A program made the translations under genes and the position numbers. A model generated the notes under the pieces. The model did not search any database. It saw nothing but the letters and a program-made list of their open reading frames with translations, and was not told the origin of the DNA. A stretch of 7,291 nt of DNA from Bacteroidales bacterium (GTDB taxonomy: Bacteria; Bacteroidota; Bacteroidia; Bacteroidales; VadinHA17). Shown here piece by piece: positions 6,725 through 7,291 of the stretch. The stretch is from contig JAKEGI010000014.1 of NCBI GenBank assembly GCA_022615595.1, positions 1 to 7,291 on the forward strand, given 5' to 3'. Numbering within the stretch: position 1 is the first letter of the stretch; each line of letters opens with the position of its first letter.

Positions 6725-7291
6725 ATGGAAAGCAAGAGGGTATTGTTTGTTTCACAGGAGATCATGCCATATCTCGGTGAGACAAGGCTTTCAAAGATCA
6801 GCCGTGATCTGCCGCAAGGCATACAGGAGAGGGGAAAGGAGATCCGCACATTCATGCCCCGTTACGGCTCAATCAACGAGAGACGTAATCAGCTTCATGA
6901 GGTCATACGCCTTTCCGGAATGAACCTGATTATTGACGACACTGATCATCCGCTTATCATCAAGGTTGCATCAATACAATCAGCACGCATGCAGGTCTAC
7001 TTCATTGACAATGACGACTACTTCCAGCGAAAGCACACGGTATCGGACGCTGCAGGCAATGAGTATGAAGACAATGATGAGAGAGCCATGTTCTTTGCCC
7101 GGGGTGTGATAGAAACCGTGAGAAAGCTCAGATGGAGCCCTGACATAGTGCATTGTCACGGCTGGATGACGTCACTGGTGCCCCTCTATCTGCGCACCCT
7201 TTATTCAGATGATCCGGTTTTCAGTAAGATTAAAACCATATATTCTGTCTACAATAACGGGTTCAAAAAACCGTTAAAATCTTCCTTGCCC
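6725..7291 (+). CDS. glgA: Glycogen/starch synthase-like glycosyltransferase (GT5), N-terminal part (partial)
   Basis: The first 189 residues of a GT5-type protein, open to the right edge. Only the N-terminal Rossmann domain is visible: VLFVSQEIMPYL (6-17), LPQGIQERGKEIRTFMPRYGSINERRNQLHEVIRLSG (29-65), VYFIDNDDYFQR (91-102), YEDNDERAMFFARGVIE (114-130) and PDIVHCHGW (139-147). The order and spacing match bacterial GlgA, which transfers glucose from ADP-glucose to a growing glucan in the cytoplasm. Several GlgA signatures are changed. The KTGGL sugar-nucleotide loop reads GETRL (18-22), the HAHDWH block reads HCHGWM (143-148) and TVHNL reads SVYNN (174-178). I recall Bacteroidota homologues with the same deviation, so it is probably a lineage subfamily rather than a damaged gene. 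The donor sugar and activity are therefore uncertain, and the symbol reflects family only. It has its own promoter element and a strong ribosome binding site. Confidence 0.85.
   Translation, partial: MESKRVLFVSQEIMPYLGETRLSKISRDLPQGIQERGKEIRTFMPRYGSINERRNQLHEVIRLSGMNLIIDDTDHPLIIKVASIQSARMQVYFIDNDDYFQRKHTVSDAAGNEYEDNDERAMFFARGVIETVRKLRWSPDIVHCHGWMTSLVPLYLRTLYSDDPVFSKIKTIYSVYNNGFKKPLKSSLP

Noticed and set aside
6444..6755. Minus-strand open reading frame of 103 codons overlapping the panC start
   Set aside because: It overlaps the confidently identified panC N-terminus in a different frame and crosses the divergent spacer. No protein family is recognisable.
6556..6780. Open reading frame of 74 codons on the plus strand spanning the panC/glgA spacer
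   Set aside because: It overlaps the start of the glycogen-synthase-like gene in another frame and runs through the promoter-like element. It has no ribosome binding site, and its product has no recognisable family features.
1..7291. Mobile element, phage, CRISPR, toxin-antitoxin or defence system
   Set aside because: Every sizeable stretch is filled by recognisable housekeeping genes with even composition. No terminal repeats, transposase, integrase, repeat-spacer pattern or small paired genes are visible.

Overview
The window looks like chromosomal core-genome DNA from a member of the Bacteroidota, probably order Bacteroidales. Three things point there. Several intergenic sites carry the Bacteroidota sigma-factor -7 element TAnnTTTG (TATCTTTG twice, TAAATTTG once). 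The PanD protein begins MMIEV and ends in a short tail typical of that phylum, as far as I remember the family. The glycogen-synthase-like protein at the right edge has the phylum's unusual N-terminus (VLFVSQEIMPYL...) without the usual KxGGL loop. No insertion sequence, phage gene, CRISPR array, tRNA or rRNA is visible, and base composition looks even throughout by eye.

Layout, left to right. The 5' part of topA (DNA topoisomerase I) lies on the minus strand and runs off the left edge (1-389). A 112-bp divergent spacer with a good topA promoter separates it from a class A penicillin-binding protein on the plus strand (502-2847). That gene meets radA tail to tail with no base between the two stop codons. 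The minus strand then carries a same-direction run that reads, in transcription order, panC (6541-5684), panD (5635-5285), an integral-membrane flippase-like protein (5282-4245) and radA (4200-2848). A 183-bp divergent spacer then leads to a plus-strand glycogen/starch-synthase-like gene (from 6725), cut by the right edge.

Functionally, PanC and PanD form a pair: PanD makes beta-alanine from aspartate, and PanC joins it to pantoate to give pantothenate, the coenzyme A precursor. The flippase-like gene starts two bases after panD stops and uses a TTG start, so it is probably translated with panD, though its substrate is unknown. RadA (recombination branch migration) and TopA (supercoil relaxation) serve DNA metabolism, and the PBP builds the cell wall. 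Internal promoter-like elements sit just before panD and radA, so the minus-strand group may be several overlapping transcription units rather than one operon.

I found no new multi-gene system. The points most worth a second look are the altered active-site motifs in the glycogen-synthase-like protein, an imperfect 25-bp inverted repeat in the spacer upstream of it, the zero-gap convergent stop codons, and the orphan membrane protein embedded between panD and radA.
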